From Cristatella mucedo (taxonomy: Eukaryota; Bryozoa; Phylactolaemata; Cristatellidae), in the NCBI GenBank assembly GCA_009760855.2, contig WPIO01000037.1, positions 3,400,001 to 3,464,000 on the forward strand: a stretch of 64,000 nt of DNA. Reading direction: 5' to 3'. Shown here in pieces: positions 36,199 to 64,000 of this stretch. The translations under genes were made by a program, and so were the position numbers. Every line of letters begins with the position of its first letter. Positions within the stretch are counted from its first letter, which is position 1. The notes under the pieces were generated by a model. The model saw only the letters and a list, made by a program, of their open reading frames with translations. It had not been told where the DNA came from and did not search any database.

Positions 36199-36973
36199 GT
36201 GTTTGTGTGTGATGCCTCTCCCAAGACTAGCATTCGAATGAGCGAGTTCTTGTAGCTTCGATGCTTCTAGTGCGATATTGAAATTATTTTATTAGAGTAC
36301 ATCCGGAGTGCTGAGATTTCGGAAATTTAGGTATTTTCGAGGCGGGCAGTGAAGCAGATGCAGTAATACTCACCCTCACGTTTTCACCGACAGTAGAGGG
36401 AACGCATGCACTTAGATGGTTATTCTCAAAATCATTTAGCGAATATTTAAAAAAAATATCCTGAATTACCCAGTGGCTGCGCTGCTGTCCATTTTTAGTA
36501 ATCTCTACCGTGTAGAGCACGAGACTTTGCACCAGCTGTTCCTCAAAGCCTGCCGTGTGCGCTCTTCTTTCTGACACAATTTGGATACGTAATCCAAATG
36601 CGAAATTCATAAAACTCTCTACGCAGTAGCTATTGCGAATAGGACGGCTGCAAGTTAATCGTGCTCCGTGCGACCATGGTATTGCCACATGCTGTCCCAT
36701 GTGTCCGGTGCCCTCCCCGTCAGAGCTGTCCTCGGCTCTTCGATGGTATTCAAAAGTGCAACGCTTGCCCCGCTGCAGCATTCTGCTCTTAGGGAAATCA
36801 TTTGACTACGTTTAGCTGGTCTTCGTGTATAATCGCGATTGTTTTCTGCCTATTGGAGTTTAGCAAAGTAGCCCGATTGCAGCTCTTGTTCCCTCGGTTG
36901 TGTACGGTGTGTATTTCAGCGCTGTAGGCGCTAAGTACATGTGTCGTTCTGTCTTTGCAGATCCTTGCATCCA
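35250..36973. promoter_or_regulatory. Divergent upstream region of AdipoR (-) and DCXR (+)
   Basis: About 1.7 kb between the two start codons. The AdipoR-proximal part (35250-35600) is CpG-rich, as a promoter would be. A 200-bp (GT)n tract lies in the middle. No further gene seen. Individual promoter elements cannot be assigned. Confidence 0.4.
36011..36211. repeat. (GT)n microsatellite with GC interruptions
   Basis: GT dinucleotides with occasional GCGT and GCAT units; the longest uninterrupted stretch is at 36111-36193. It could form Z-DNA, which is inference. Confidence 0.97.
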
Positions 36974-37708
36974 ATGGATCCTTGCTTCAAGGGAAAAAGA
37001 GCGCTCGTGACCGGTGCCGGCAAAGGCATCGGCCGAAGCCTGGTCAAAGCTCTGGTGGAAAAAGGAGCAGTCACATTCGCACTTAGCAAGACCGAAGCAG
37101 ACCTTGTGTCGCTCAAAGCCGAATGCCCCGAGGTCAACGTCGTGTGTGTGGATCTCTCTGACTGGGCAGCTACCAGATCGGCTGTCGTCAACATCGGCGC
37201 CGTTGACCTGCTCGTGAACAATGCGGCAGTTGCTCTGCTGGGCTCATTCCTAGATATATCCCCCGAAGACTTTGATGCCTCGTTCAACATCAACGTGAAG
37301 CAAGTGATCAACGTGTCGCAGGTCGTCGCAAAAGCAATGATAGACAGGCAAGAAGGCGGGGCTATCGTCAACCTGTCGAGTCAGGCTTCGATTGCTGCCT
37401 TGAAGGATCACACGGTTTACTGCGGTACCAAGGGTGCCCTGGATGCAGTGACCCGTGTGATGGCCTTGGAGCTCGGCCCGCACAATATTCGCGTCAACTC
37501 GGTCAACCCTACCGTGGTCATGACGGCCATGGGTCGTATAGGATGGTCCGATCCTGCGAAAGCTGAGGGCATGCTCAGCAAAATACCCTTGAATAGATTT
37601 GCCGAGGTGAGCGACGTCGTCGGGACGATACTGTTCTTGCTTAGTGACAAGGCTGCGATGATTACTGGCGTGTCCTTACCGATTGACGGCGGCTTTACCG
37701 CATGTTGA
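36974..37708 (+). CDS. DCXR: L-xylulose reductase / dicarbonyl reductase (SDR family), single coding exon
   Basis: Encodes 244 aa, the same length as human DCXR, an NADPH-dependent short-chain dehydrogenase/reductase that reduces L-xylulose and alpha-dicarbonyls in the glucuronate/uronate route. Visible: nucleotide-binding TGAGKGIG (13-20); SKT at 38-40, whose basic residue suits [14 protein letters not shown]; and the catalytic tetrad N107, S136, Y149 and K153 (VYCGTK), numbered as in the human enzyme. It ends in GGFTAC (human GGFWAC). The start is the ATG at 36974; an upstream in-frame extension exists only through a GTG codon. A polypyrimidine-CAG acceptor ends at 36960, just upstream, so a 5' untranslated exon is possible. 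AATAAA lies at 38109-38114, about 400 bp past the stop. The coding region has no introns although neighbouring genes do. Confidence 0.95.
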   Translation: MDPCFKGKRALVTGAGKGIGRSLVKALVEKGAVTFALSKTEADLVSLKAECPEVNVVCVDLSDWAATRSAVVNIGAVDLLVNNAAVALLGSFLDISPEDFDASFNINVKQVINVSQVVAKAMIDRQEGGAIVNLSSQASIAALKDHTVYCGTKGALDAVTRVMALELGPHNIRVNSVNPTVVMTAMGRIGWSDPAKAEGMLSKIPLNRFAEVSDVVGTILFLLSDKAAMITGVSLPIDGGFTAC

Positions 37709-37714
37709 TCAGCG

Positions 37715-40330
37715 ATTGTTGGGCGATGCGAAAAGTAGAGCGAAGTTGCATTCGCCAGTTCACTGCTGTCGGGCGACCTGTACCGGCTATACCATATCGT
37801 CAGTCAGCTGTGTGGGAGAAGAAGGAATTGAAGCCTGCAGTCGATGTATGCTAGGTCTGTCTCACATGCCCACTCAGATGCACAGGTGGTGCTACTAAGC
37901 ACTCGGCACAGCATTTACCGCGGCCACCGCATGTTGTGCTGATCTCGTGGGAAAATTACTTATAGGCTGCAGCACTTTTGACTAGGCTATTAATCGTGTG
38001 TAAGCCTGAAGTGCAGCAGCTGATAAAATTTCGCTAGATTTCCGCTAGAAGTACGACATTTAAAGGGTCAAGGTGCTAATAGTATATTCGATGGACTACA
38101 GTAGTACGAATAAATTTGAGTTGACTACTTTGCTGGCTTATTCACTATGACTTGGCGACATCCAAAGTCTCCGGGCAAATTCTTCACGTCTAAAGATAGT
38201 ATATGCAGACGAGGATGATTCTAGCTCAAGGTTGGCCCGTCGTGTGTCATACAAAGTATTGAGCTCTCAATGCCATCCATCTGCTCTCAGGGCCTGCTTC
38301 TCATTCGTACTCGTGCGGACCAAGATCTGGCGAAGAGCGCGCCTTACCGACTCGTTACTGTTCTACTTCGACGAGTGGTCGGGCGGCGCTTGCTAGCTAC
38401 AGTAGAGCCTCGCGTGAAAACTCCGCAATAAAAGACGACCGACAAACTCGTGCGTCCAGGCCGTCGAGCACAGCAGGAGCCGCCGCTGGACACGGGCGGC
38501 AGTCGCAGCGTCGTATTCTAAAGGTCCGAGTCTCACTCTCAGTACGAGGCTGACCTCGACCTCTGCGACCGGTCGCTTCTACATTGGCTGCTCACTTCGC
38601 CTACTGCTGGGTTGTGGGCGCCAATATGATGAGCAGACGATCAGCACGGCGAGCTTCGAGCCATGCTTGGCTCGGCTCGGAGCTCGCCACGCTGCGCCAG
38701 CTCTGCTATGCAACTGCTATTCGTTTCTCGGCCAGATTCCTAGTCGCTGCTCGTTTCTTCTCCCGTCGTATATTTATATTTATTTAAATTAATATATATA
38801 TATTAATATTATATATATATATATACATATATGATATTAATATTATATATATATATATATATATGTTAATATTTATTTATTTATATTTATTTGCACTACA
38901 CTATATAGTGTATTGCCGGCGTTCACCATATATTAGTCCCAGTCACTAGCTGAATAGTATTTCCCACAGGATCGATCTGTTTCACACGCTATCTGTCGGC
39001 TAACGGTTTTCATTTCTGATCTGATTAAGAGGCTAACGGTTTTCATTTCTGCCCCCCCCCCATTTGCACCAGCGACCCACGCTCTCGCTGTCGGAACTGC
39101 TACTCGCACGACACCCCGAGCGTGTGGCTGAACTCTTGTGACTTTGCTCTTGTAATAAGTGATGCTGTTGTGCGACCATCGTCGTGTGCTCGGAATTAAG
39201 GTGCCGTCTCCGACAGCTGCCTACATTTTGAACGCTTCGTTAAGAAGACTGCTTCCACAGCCAGCCATCACGTCCGATCCATATCAAAGATTAGGATCTG
39301 TCTTCCGCCGGGCCCTGCAAAAACTTAAAATAGCTCCCAAGGTTCTGTCTCGGCTAGATTATTGCAATTCCCTATTGGCTAGGCTACCGAGACTGACCGG
39401 TTTCATTCTATAAACCCGCCATTCGGAAAAAATCCGAATGCCCTTTAAGAAGCACTCAGCGACCTAAAGCTAAAGCTTTAGCTCTACGAAACGCCCTCCG
39501 AAAACAGGGCCGCAAAGCCGTCTGTACCCGTGCACTCGGCATGCGCTTGGGTTGTCAGAAGCAGTCTGGCTAAGAGCGTGCGGAAGAAATAAGATATTTT
39601 CCGAAGAAAAAATATTCCGAAGCATTCAATTGCCGCCGAAAAAACCGAACCTCGAATGCCGACGGTCGTCAGCTGCAGAAGACAAACAGCGGTCAGAGCG
39701 GTCAAGCCAACCGCACGCAGTCCACGGAAGCAGCCGCCGGAACAGAAATTAGCGGACAACGACGCTTCGTCAATTCTCACGAAGATAGTATTTTCAGTAT
39801 TTTACGTCATATATGTAATATATATATATATTATAGTATATATATATTTTTTCGTATGTGCAAAATTATATATAATATCTACAGTCCGGCGGTGCGCGCT
39901 AGCACTTCGCAGCGCTTCGTAGCCCGCTCGAGTCATGCAGCGGGCGCGATTCTCGGTCGCCAGCTGCGAGTCGCAGCGGTCTCGTCGGCCGGCGACCTCT
40001 CTCTGGAAACGAGGCTGCTGCTGCTGCTGATTGGTCTGCTCTTAGTTTATGCTCAAGACCCCTCCCGGTCGCGTGAGAGGCCTAAAGCCGATGGGCTGCG
40101 GTGGGCCGGTCGGCGCCCAGTGCGCGGCTGACAATAGGCGCGCAGCCCTAATTGGACTGCGGACGAGAGCGGATTGATCTACGGACGTCGCGACTGCTCA
40201 GGGGAGACGACTATCCGCGGCTACCCGTCGACGGGATAATTTCCCAAAAATAGCGCACACCGTCGGAAAGGACAGCAGGGAAAGATTTATCTCGATGGCG
40301 CCGTTGGAGCACCCGCGGGGACGTTAGCCG
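37715..40330. other. Intergenic, no gene seen
   Basis: DCXR 3' flank, then AT-rich near-palindromic DNA (38770-38890), a 21-bp direct repeat (GGCTAACGGTTTTCATTTCT, 38998 and 39031), a LINE scrap (39335-39400, plus, RLDYCNSLLARLP), a CATTCGGA/TCCGAATG hairpin (39420-39440), and a 16-bp perfect palindrome AGCTAAAGCTTTAGCT (39468-39483). Confidence 0.5.
38109..38114 (+). terminator. Possible polyadenylation signal of DCXR
   Basis: AATAAA on the plus strand about 400 bp downstream of the DCXR stop, followed by a TTTG-rich stretch. The position is plausible for the transcript end; no RNA evidence is available here. Confidence 0.4.
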
Positions 40331-40334
40331 AGGG

Positions 40335-40550
40335 GCGAGGTGCTCACCCTTCGCGACCCGAATGGGCGATCCTGTATAGCCCACTGCAAGCGGCGGCGAT
40401 AGCCGGCAAGGCTCCTCTGCCGCCATATGCACGAGGCCCGTAAAGTCAGCTGACCACTTCGCAGCAAATGTAAAGCGCCTGGAAAGAGATTCAGTTCTCT
40501 GAGGGGGCTTTATCAAGTGTATTGTTATTATTATTATTATTATTACCTTA
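40335..40550 (+). mobile_element. SINE type A carrying the LINE 3' tail
   Basis: The type A body (GGGCGATCCTGTATAGCCCA, GCGGCGATAGCCGGCAAGGC, GTAAAGTCAGCTGACC) runs directly into GCAGCAAATGTAAAGCGCCT, the hairpin, TATCAAGTGTATTG and (TTA)n. The chimeric arrangement shows a SINE body fused to the LINE tail. Confidence 0.85.
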
Positions 40551-41284
40551 AAGCGCTGGCAGCCGCTGAGCGGCTTAGGAGATGGAGGCTTTGGATACCG
40601 GGAGAGTGCACAGACTTGCTCTCAGTCCTAGATCTGGGGGACTTAACCCTAGATCTTGGAGAATCGCAGTTGGTGCCAGACCTCCGGGGCACTCGTTGCA
40701 GCACCAGCTCGGATGAAAGGATGGAAGCAAGATGCAGTCACGAAGTCGCGAAATAAGCTTCCGTTTCAGAGTCCGTCGAGTGACTGGAAAGAGATGCTTG
40801 AGGCCAGTTGGCGCGCCCTGTGAATGTCATATTATTAATATCATTAATGATTACGCCCAATATCTCCTGCCATCGTATCATGCCTTCGTCGGCATCTCAT
40901 TGGCGTGCTCTTCTTTATAAACGTTGTGTAGCGGCGTCCGAGTCGGGACTGAACTAGGCCGAAAACGAAGCTACAAATGCCCTTCGCACACCTTGAACCT
41001 CGCATCGCGGCTAGCGACTTGTAGGTGCAGCGCCATTGCTCGCACGTATGCCGACTGCTGCGGAACGCGGAGGCTGCGAGAATGAAGACCGCCCTTGACT
41101 CAAACATTACAAGTCCGTATTCCCAGCATAGAGAAGTCTACTCGACAGCATTGGAGGGTTTCGCGGGTGTTCAACGTTAGCCATGTCAGCAGTCAAATGC
41201 TCGATGGCATAAATGGCTCGATGGCATAGAGCAAGCGACTCTGCTCCAATGCCAAGCATGTTTCAACTTAAATTGCTTCTACGA
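40550..41284. other. Intergenic, no gene seen
   Basis: No repeat or coding signal recognised. Confidence 0.4.
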
Positions 41285-41440
41285 CTCATTAGCCATACTT
41301 TGAGGCTCCACCTAGTGATTAAGGTGCTCCTCCCGACCGAGGTCAAGGTGAATGAATTTCGAGGTCGTGGGCTCGAGCCTAGTGGCATATGTGAAGTGCC
41401 TGAATAGAGATTAATTTCTCTTAGGACGCTATAAAAAGAC
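41285..41440 (+). mobile_element. SINE type B
   Basis: GGCTCCACCTAGTGATTAAG (A box), GAGGTCGTGGGCTCGAGCCT (B box), GTGGCATATGTGAAGTGCCT and the 3' module ending CGCTATAAAAAG. Confidence 0.85.
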
Positions 41441-41631
41441 GCTCTAGTTCTGCCAGTGGTGGTGACGCCGCTGTGCACCCATTACTTTCGCCGTCTCGTG
41501 TGAGAGGGCCTAGATTCCGGAGCAGAGACGCTCGTTCGTGACGTGGGTTGGCCGAGTCAGTCCCCGGATTGAAAAGCCGGCTAGCGTCTAGAGTACGACC
41601 CGAATAGACAACGGATAAGCGATGCCAACCT

Positions 41632-41711
<80 letters not shown>
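41632..41711. repeat. (GA)n microsatellite
   Basis: Uninterrupted GA dinucleotides in intergenic DNA. Confidence 0.98.
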
Positions 41712-41713
<2 letters not shown>

Positions 41714-41816
41714 GAAACCCGATGGACTTCTAACGTTGCTTGCGGGCATCGCAGGCAACCGCCCAGTACCGGCTATCTTCGACTCGCCGCCGATGTCACG
41801 AACGTCCTTACGCTAC

Positions 41817-41917
41817 GACCGTATTCGATCGTGCTTCCTTTGCAGCAAATGTAAAGTGCTAAGAAGGAGATCGAGTTCTCTCAGGGCGCTATATCAAATG
41901 TATTATTATTATTATTC
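41817..41917 (+). mobile_element. LINE 3'-tail fragment
   Basis: TTCGATCGTGCTTCCTTTGC AGCAAATGTAAAGTGCTAAG then GGGCGCTATATCAAATG and (ATT)n. It matches the last 100 bp of the 27.1 kb copy. Confidence 0.85.
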
Positions 41918-43830
41918 CGTGCGTCGACCGCGAAACCAAAGTACGATCTTGGACGAGAGTGTGGAGTCCTGCATGGCCCGACAGCGTCGTGCGATAGGTC
42001 TGAGCCTAAAAAAGGGGATTATAAATAGAGGCCTCGAAGTTGGCGATATGTTTAGGCGGAGCTGTATACAGCAACGAACGCCGACAGTTGGGGCAGCAGG
42101 TGCAGTTGTCGCAGCCCTGCCGGAACACGCCCAAACGAAAGTTCTGATTTAGCTTCACACGGGTTTCCAGCTGAATAGAGTCCCCTGGCTTGCAGCCTCT
42201 AACGTGCTACAGAGTATTCGGCGCCGTTACTGCAGCACACTGCTCCAGCTGGTCAACGCGATACCTGACCACCCGATCATAAAAGCGACCATGCATATGA
42301 GGCAAAGTTCAATGAATGGCCCCAGTTGAGTCTGTAATTGTTTAGAACGAAAATCATCAGCGGAAAAAAGCGAAGCAAATTACACAATCTTATGTCGATG
42401 AGAGTTCATCAGTGAGGGATCGCCAGCCTTTACTTCTAGCGAACACTCGGTGTAATCTACTGCCATGGCAGCTGCTTCCTCTAAGTAGGCCACCAGAGGC
42501 ACCTCTTGCAGTGTGATTTACATTGGAATTGTCATGCGAATCTATCTGGCTGCAGCTGTGCGACGAACTGACGAGTAGGCATTTCTCCAGCAGAGGAACG
42601 AAAAAAAGAGCAAACCCCCACATTTCATTATTCGAAGCCACTTGATAGGGTGTATGAACTAGTTGAACTTTTCCGCCCTGGAAAAGTAGGAAACCAGGTG
42701 AAGTTCCACGATTTTGGGCTCCTGCGTTCCCTACACCTTGACTACAGCAAATGCGATAGAGTTGGGCATGCAGGTGCGAAACCAGGATTGCGACCGACTC
42801 GTTGGGTCGGTCGCAGATCAGGCAGCAGATGCATGAGGATCAGGCAGCTTTGCAGGGTCTGCAGCCCCTCCCTCTTCATGGGGATACGTTAATACTCTCC
42901 ACCGATCAGATGACAAGTGTTTCTCCTTAGGAGCCCCTTGTCCCTCATCCCTCTCTTTTTTCACAATCTGTCTGCCGATCTCACTAACCTTTGCCCAAAC
43001 ATGCTTGCATTTACTGTCAACTGAGCTTATCATGAGGGCCAGGACTGTGACCCACTGAGGGTGCCGGCATAAAGATCTGCCAATGAACACAAGCCACTGC
43101 TGTATCGTGCCAACAGTTCAAGGAAACCCGTGTGATTTCCCATATTTTGCTTTCAGACCGTACGACTTTCAGCACTGGCTGCACTTGGTGTACGATGGGA
43201 CGGCAGTGTAGGATCGACCGTGAACAAACACCAGCACTGCGATGCAGTGCTCCCTCGGATGGCTAAACTTGTCACGATCTCGCATAACAGCAAAAGCTCT
43301 CCCACACTTTAATCATTGGCAGAGTGCGTTTGTGGCAGGCACAGATCTCAGAGCCCCCTGGTGCTTTGGCTGACAGCACTAGGCATGTGCACAGCTATTC
43401 ACTGTGCACATGCCGGTAAATCCTTAGCTCCAGCTATGCTGATGGTGCTTGCAATTACATAGGTAAACCAAGAAGTACGCTAGACAAGTATAACAAGTAA
43501 AAGTAAAGCCAAATCCTTTTGCATGCTTGGGATTCTTGTTTTGACTTTTACAGATAGACATACTCATTAAGAGATTGGCAGACCCCAGAAAAAACCATCT
43601 AAGGTGGTCCACCATTCATGCGATCTAATGTTACGGCACCCTTTCGATTTACAGTAGCAACACAATCAATCATACAAAGCTTAGTAACCTGTCCACACTT
43701 GCATCAGCACAGCAATAGCAATGCTCACCGAAACCAGTCAGGATGGAGCTTACAAATGACAGATAAGGCTGCACACACTCCACCAAGCCAACCTGCAGAG
43801 AGCCTCCACTGGAACGACGAACAATATATA
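41918..43830. other. Downstream of DDX23, no gene seen
   Basis: Short overlapping open frames only. The minus-strand 42818-43090 frame has a helical-looking segment (CKHVWAKVSEIGRQIVKKER) but no recognisable domain. Confidence 0.4.
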
Positions 43831-43834
43831 CAAC

Positions 43835-43840
43835 TTTAAT
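43835..43840 (-). terminator. Possible polyadenylation signal of DDX23
   Basis: ATTAAA read on the minus strand, about 135 bp past the DDX23 stop codon. It is a common variant of the poly(A) signal, but the motif alone is weak evidence. Confidence 0.35.
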
Positions 43841-43974
43841 GGATGTATAGCTTCATCGACGGTCGGCTACTGCATTAAGGCAGCCGTACAGAATTTTACA
43901 AAAAGTAGGACACGCGTACGTGCGGTTGTGCACACGCCTCCAGTCCAATGTCGAATAGAACCGAGTGCAAAGAG

Positions 43975-61984
<18,010 letters not shown>

Positions 61985-62848
61985 CTGCATCGCGCATGCG
62001 CATCGATCAACGGCCGCACAGCGAGCGGTGAAAGGGCGGTCCAAGCGACGAGGTGCTGCGCTCACGAGGAGCCGCGGCTAAGCAGCGACGCCTCTGGCCA
62101 GACAGACAAACGCCCGGAAAGAGCGGGGCAAAGGTGCAGCTGCCGCTGCCTTCCTTCCCACGAATGCAGCGGCAGGCTACACGAGGCCGTGGAAGTGCTG
62201 CCCCCCCATCACCTGGAGGTGAGGCCGAGCAGCAGCTAATATGTTTTCCCAAAGGGTAGGTCAAAAACGAGGCTGGCAGATCTTCAGCAGGCCTGCCCTA
62301 ACGAGACGGAAAAACTTACACTATAAAATGACAGAGGCTAACAGAATGCATGCCGGCTGATGTTTGCCATGCTTGAACATGGCTGAAGACGAATTTCCCG
62401 GACTTAACGGTTAGAATGGGCCCTCTCGTTGGTACTAGGTAAGATTCAGTGCTTTGAATGGTACGGGCGCTACGAACAATTTGCAGGACTTAAGGTAGGC
62501 TACCTAGAGCTGTAGTAGATTGTGCATTCAATTATTTGTATGTCACAACTGCCGCTGTTGTGAGATATGCAACTAGTGACCATGGGCTGTACACGGATTA
62601 GGTGTAGCAATCGGATATGCATTACAGAAAGTAAGCAAGATACACCCATAAGTTTGGCAGTGTCAAAAAGAGGGAAAAGTGACACGGCGACGTCTGCACG
62701 CGTGCTTGTGAATTGTGCTTGGCGAATTCAACAAAGCCGATGCCATTACATACTACATGTGCACTTCGTTGAATTGACGGTCACACTTCCGTAGAGCTAT
62801 GAATAACACTGGTGTAATTTCCGGCCAGAAAATGTGCAATAAGCAGCA

Positions 62849-62865
62849 CGTGTGTGCGTGTGTGC

Positions 62866-62915
<50 letters not shown>
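62849..62915. repeat. (GT)n microsatellite
   Basis: GT dinucleotides with GCGT interruptions at the left end. Confidence 0.97.
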
Positions 62916-62917
<2 letters not shown>

Positions 62918-63539
62918 CTCAGTAAACCTCAGTGAATGAACGGCTATAAGATTACCAGGAATATGGCAAACACACAATGCGATTACAGAGCCCGGTACCA
63001 CACAGCAGACGAAGAACAATCAGAATGCAACATCACACAAGCATTTACACTAAATATATTAACCAATTAACATGCAAACTAACTTGCACACTCACCAAAA
63101 TACGTACTCACGTGCACACACGCACACTCGTGCACAGATGGAAGCACAGACAAGCAAGTGAGCACGCACACATGAGCACCCCAAACATGCACACAAGGAG
63201 ACATTATATCGGCATGCCGGTGGAGTGTCCGAAAGTACCTGGCTGCTTTAATTTCGCAGACCACCCGATCAATATCCGGGACACGAATGATCAGGGAAAC
63301 TAACGATCCAAAGTGTATCAGTGCCATTATCTTACAATTCCCAATTGCTCAAACTAGTCAACAAGGCGACCAGCCTGACGTCACACAATCTGTCTCAATA
63401 TATGTAATTATATCCTGCTTCTTGCTATTCCACATTCCATAGGCCCTTTCTTCTCTAGACCTCACTTATACGTCTGCCACCAGTGGGCAATATATGGGTC
63501 ACAAGCAATGGTAGCAGTGGTGGCTGGGCACCACATGTC

Positions 63540-63672
<133 letters not shown>

Positions 63673-63817
63673 CACAGGCCTGACTCGTTGACCTCCTGTT
63701 GAGGCCCTCGTCTAGTAAGCCATGAATTGCCCGAGCTATGTATAGCAAAATATGGATATTGTCATACAGATGCACTTGCTTGTAGATTGGGTCTTACACG
63801 ACTCACATTGGACCAAA

Positions 63818-63934
<117 letters not shown>

Positions 63935-64000
63935 AGTTAGTGTGAGTGTAAACTGTAGGATATACAAATACAAAATGGCAAGCACCTTCACACTTGATTG

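Noticed and set aside
42818-43090. A minus-strand frame with a possible DNA-binding-like helix
   Set aside because: Too short and no clear family pattern. No transposon ends were seen around it.

Overview
The window is nuclear DNA from an intron-rich animal, most likely a non-vertebrate metazoan. Exons are joined by GT-AG introns from about 130 bp to over 5 kb. Introns and intergenic DNA are full of CR1/L2-like LINE fragments, tRNA-derived SINEs and long (GA)n, (CT)n, (GT)n and (AC)n microsatellites. CpG-rich, GCC/GCG-rich blocks alternate with AT-rich DNA. There are no operons, CRISPR arrays, rRNA genes or convincing tRNA genes. I cannot name the species from sequence alone.

Four protein-coding genes are well supported. 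(1) About 8.65-14.1 kb, minus strand: an LRRC74-like protein with RI-type leucine-rich repeats and a C-terminal EF-hand-like region, three coding exons. (2) 23.4-35.2 kb, minus strand: a complete seven-exon adiponectin receptor (AdipoR/PAQR) of 429 residues whose zinc ligands have the same spacing as human ADIPOR1. (3) 36.97-37.71 kb, plus strand: a 244-residue DCXR-type L-xylulose/dicarbonyl reductase with an uninterrupted coding region. (4) 43.98-61.98 kb, minus strand: eleven 3' exons (569 residues) of the spliceosomal DEAD-box helicase DDX23/PRP28; its RS-rich N-terminus is not visible and probably lies beyond the right edge. AdipoR and DCXR are divergent, about 1.7 kb apart. Two possible first coding exons (2.58 kb and 3.62 kb, plus strand) are only suggestions.

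Layout: 1-1.4 kb, a decayed LINE; 1.4-8.6 kb, CpG-rich and low-complexity DNA with two candidate exons, a SINE and LINE scraps; 8.6-14.1 kb, LRRC74-like gene; 14.1-23.3 kb, intergenic DNA with SINEs, a LINE fragment, a minisatellite and an unclassified repeat; 23.4-35.2 kb, AdipoR, with a run of LINE copies in introns 2 and 6; 35.2-37.7 kb, shared upstream region and DCXR; 37.7-43.8 kb, intergenic; 43.9-62 kb, DDX23, whose introns hold a LINE copy with an open RT frame, a LINE interrupted by a SINE, a plus-strand LINE 3' fragment and large microsatellites; 62-64 kb, intron or upstream sequence of DDX23.

The most interesting non-genic signal is a short 3' module shared by the LINE and two tRNA-derived SINE families. 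It can fold into a two-tier hairpin (AAAGCGCC/GGCGCTTT outside, AGAGA/TCTCT inside) followed by (ATT)n or (AT)n. The pairing is kept, partly through G-U wobble, across diverged copies. This is what a SINE-LINE partnership based on recognition of a 3' RNA stem-loop by the LINE reverse transcriptase would produce.
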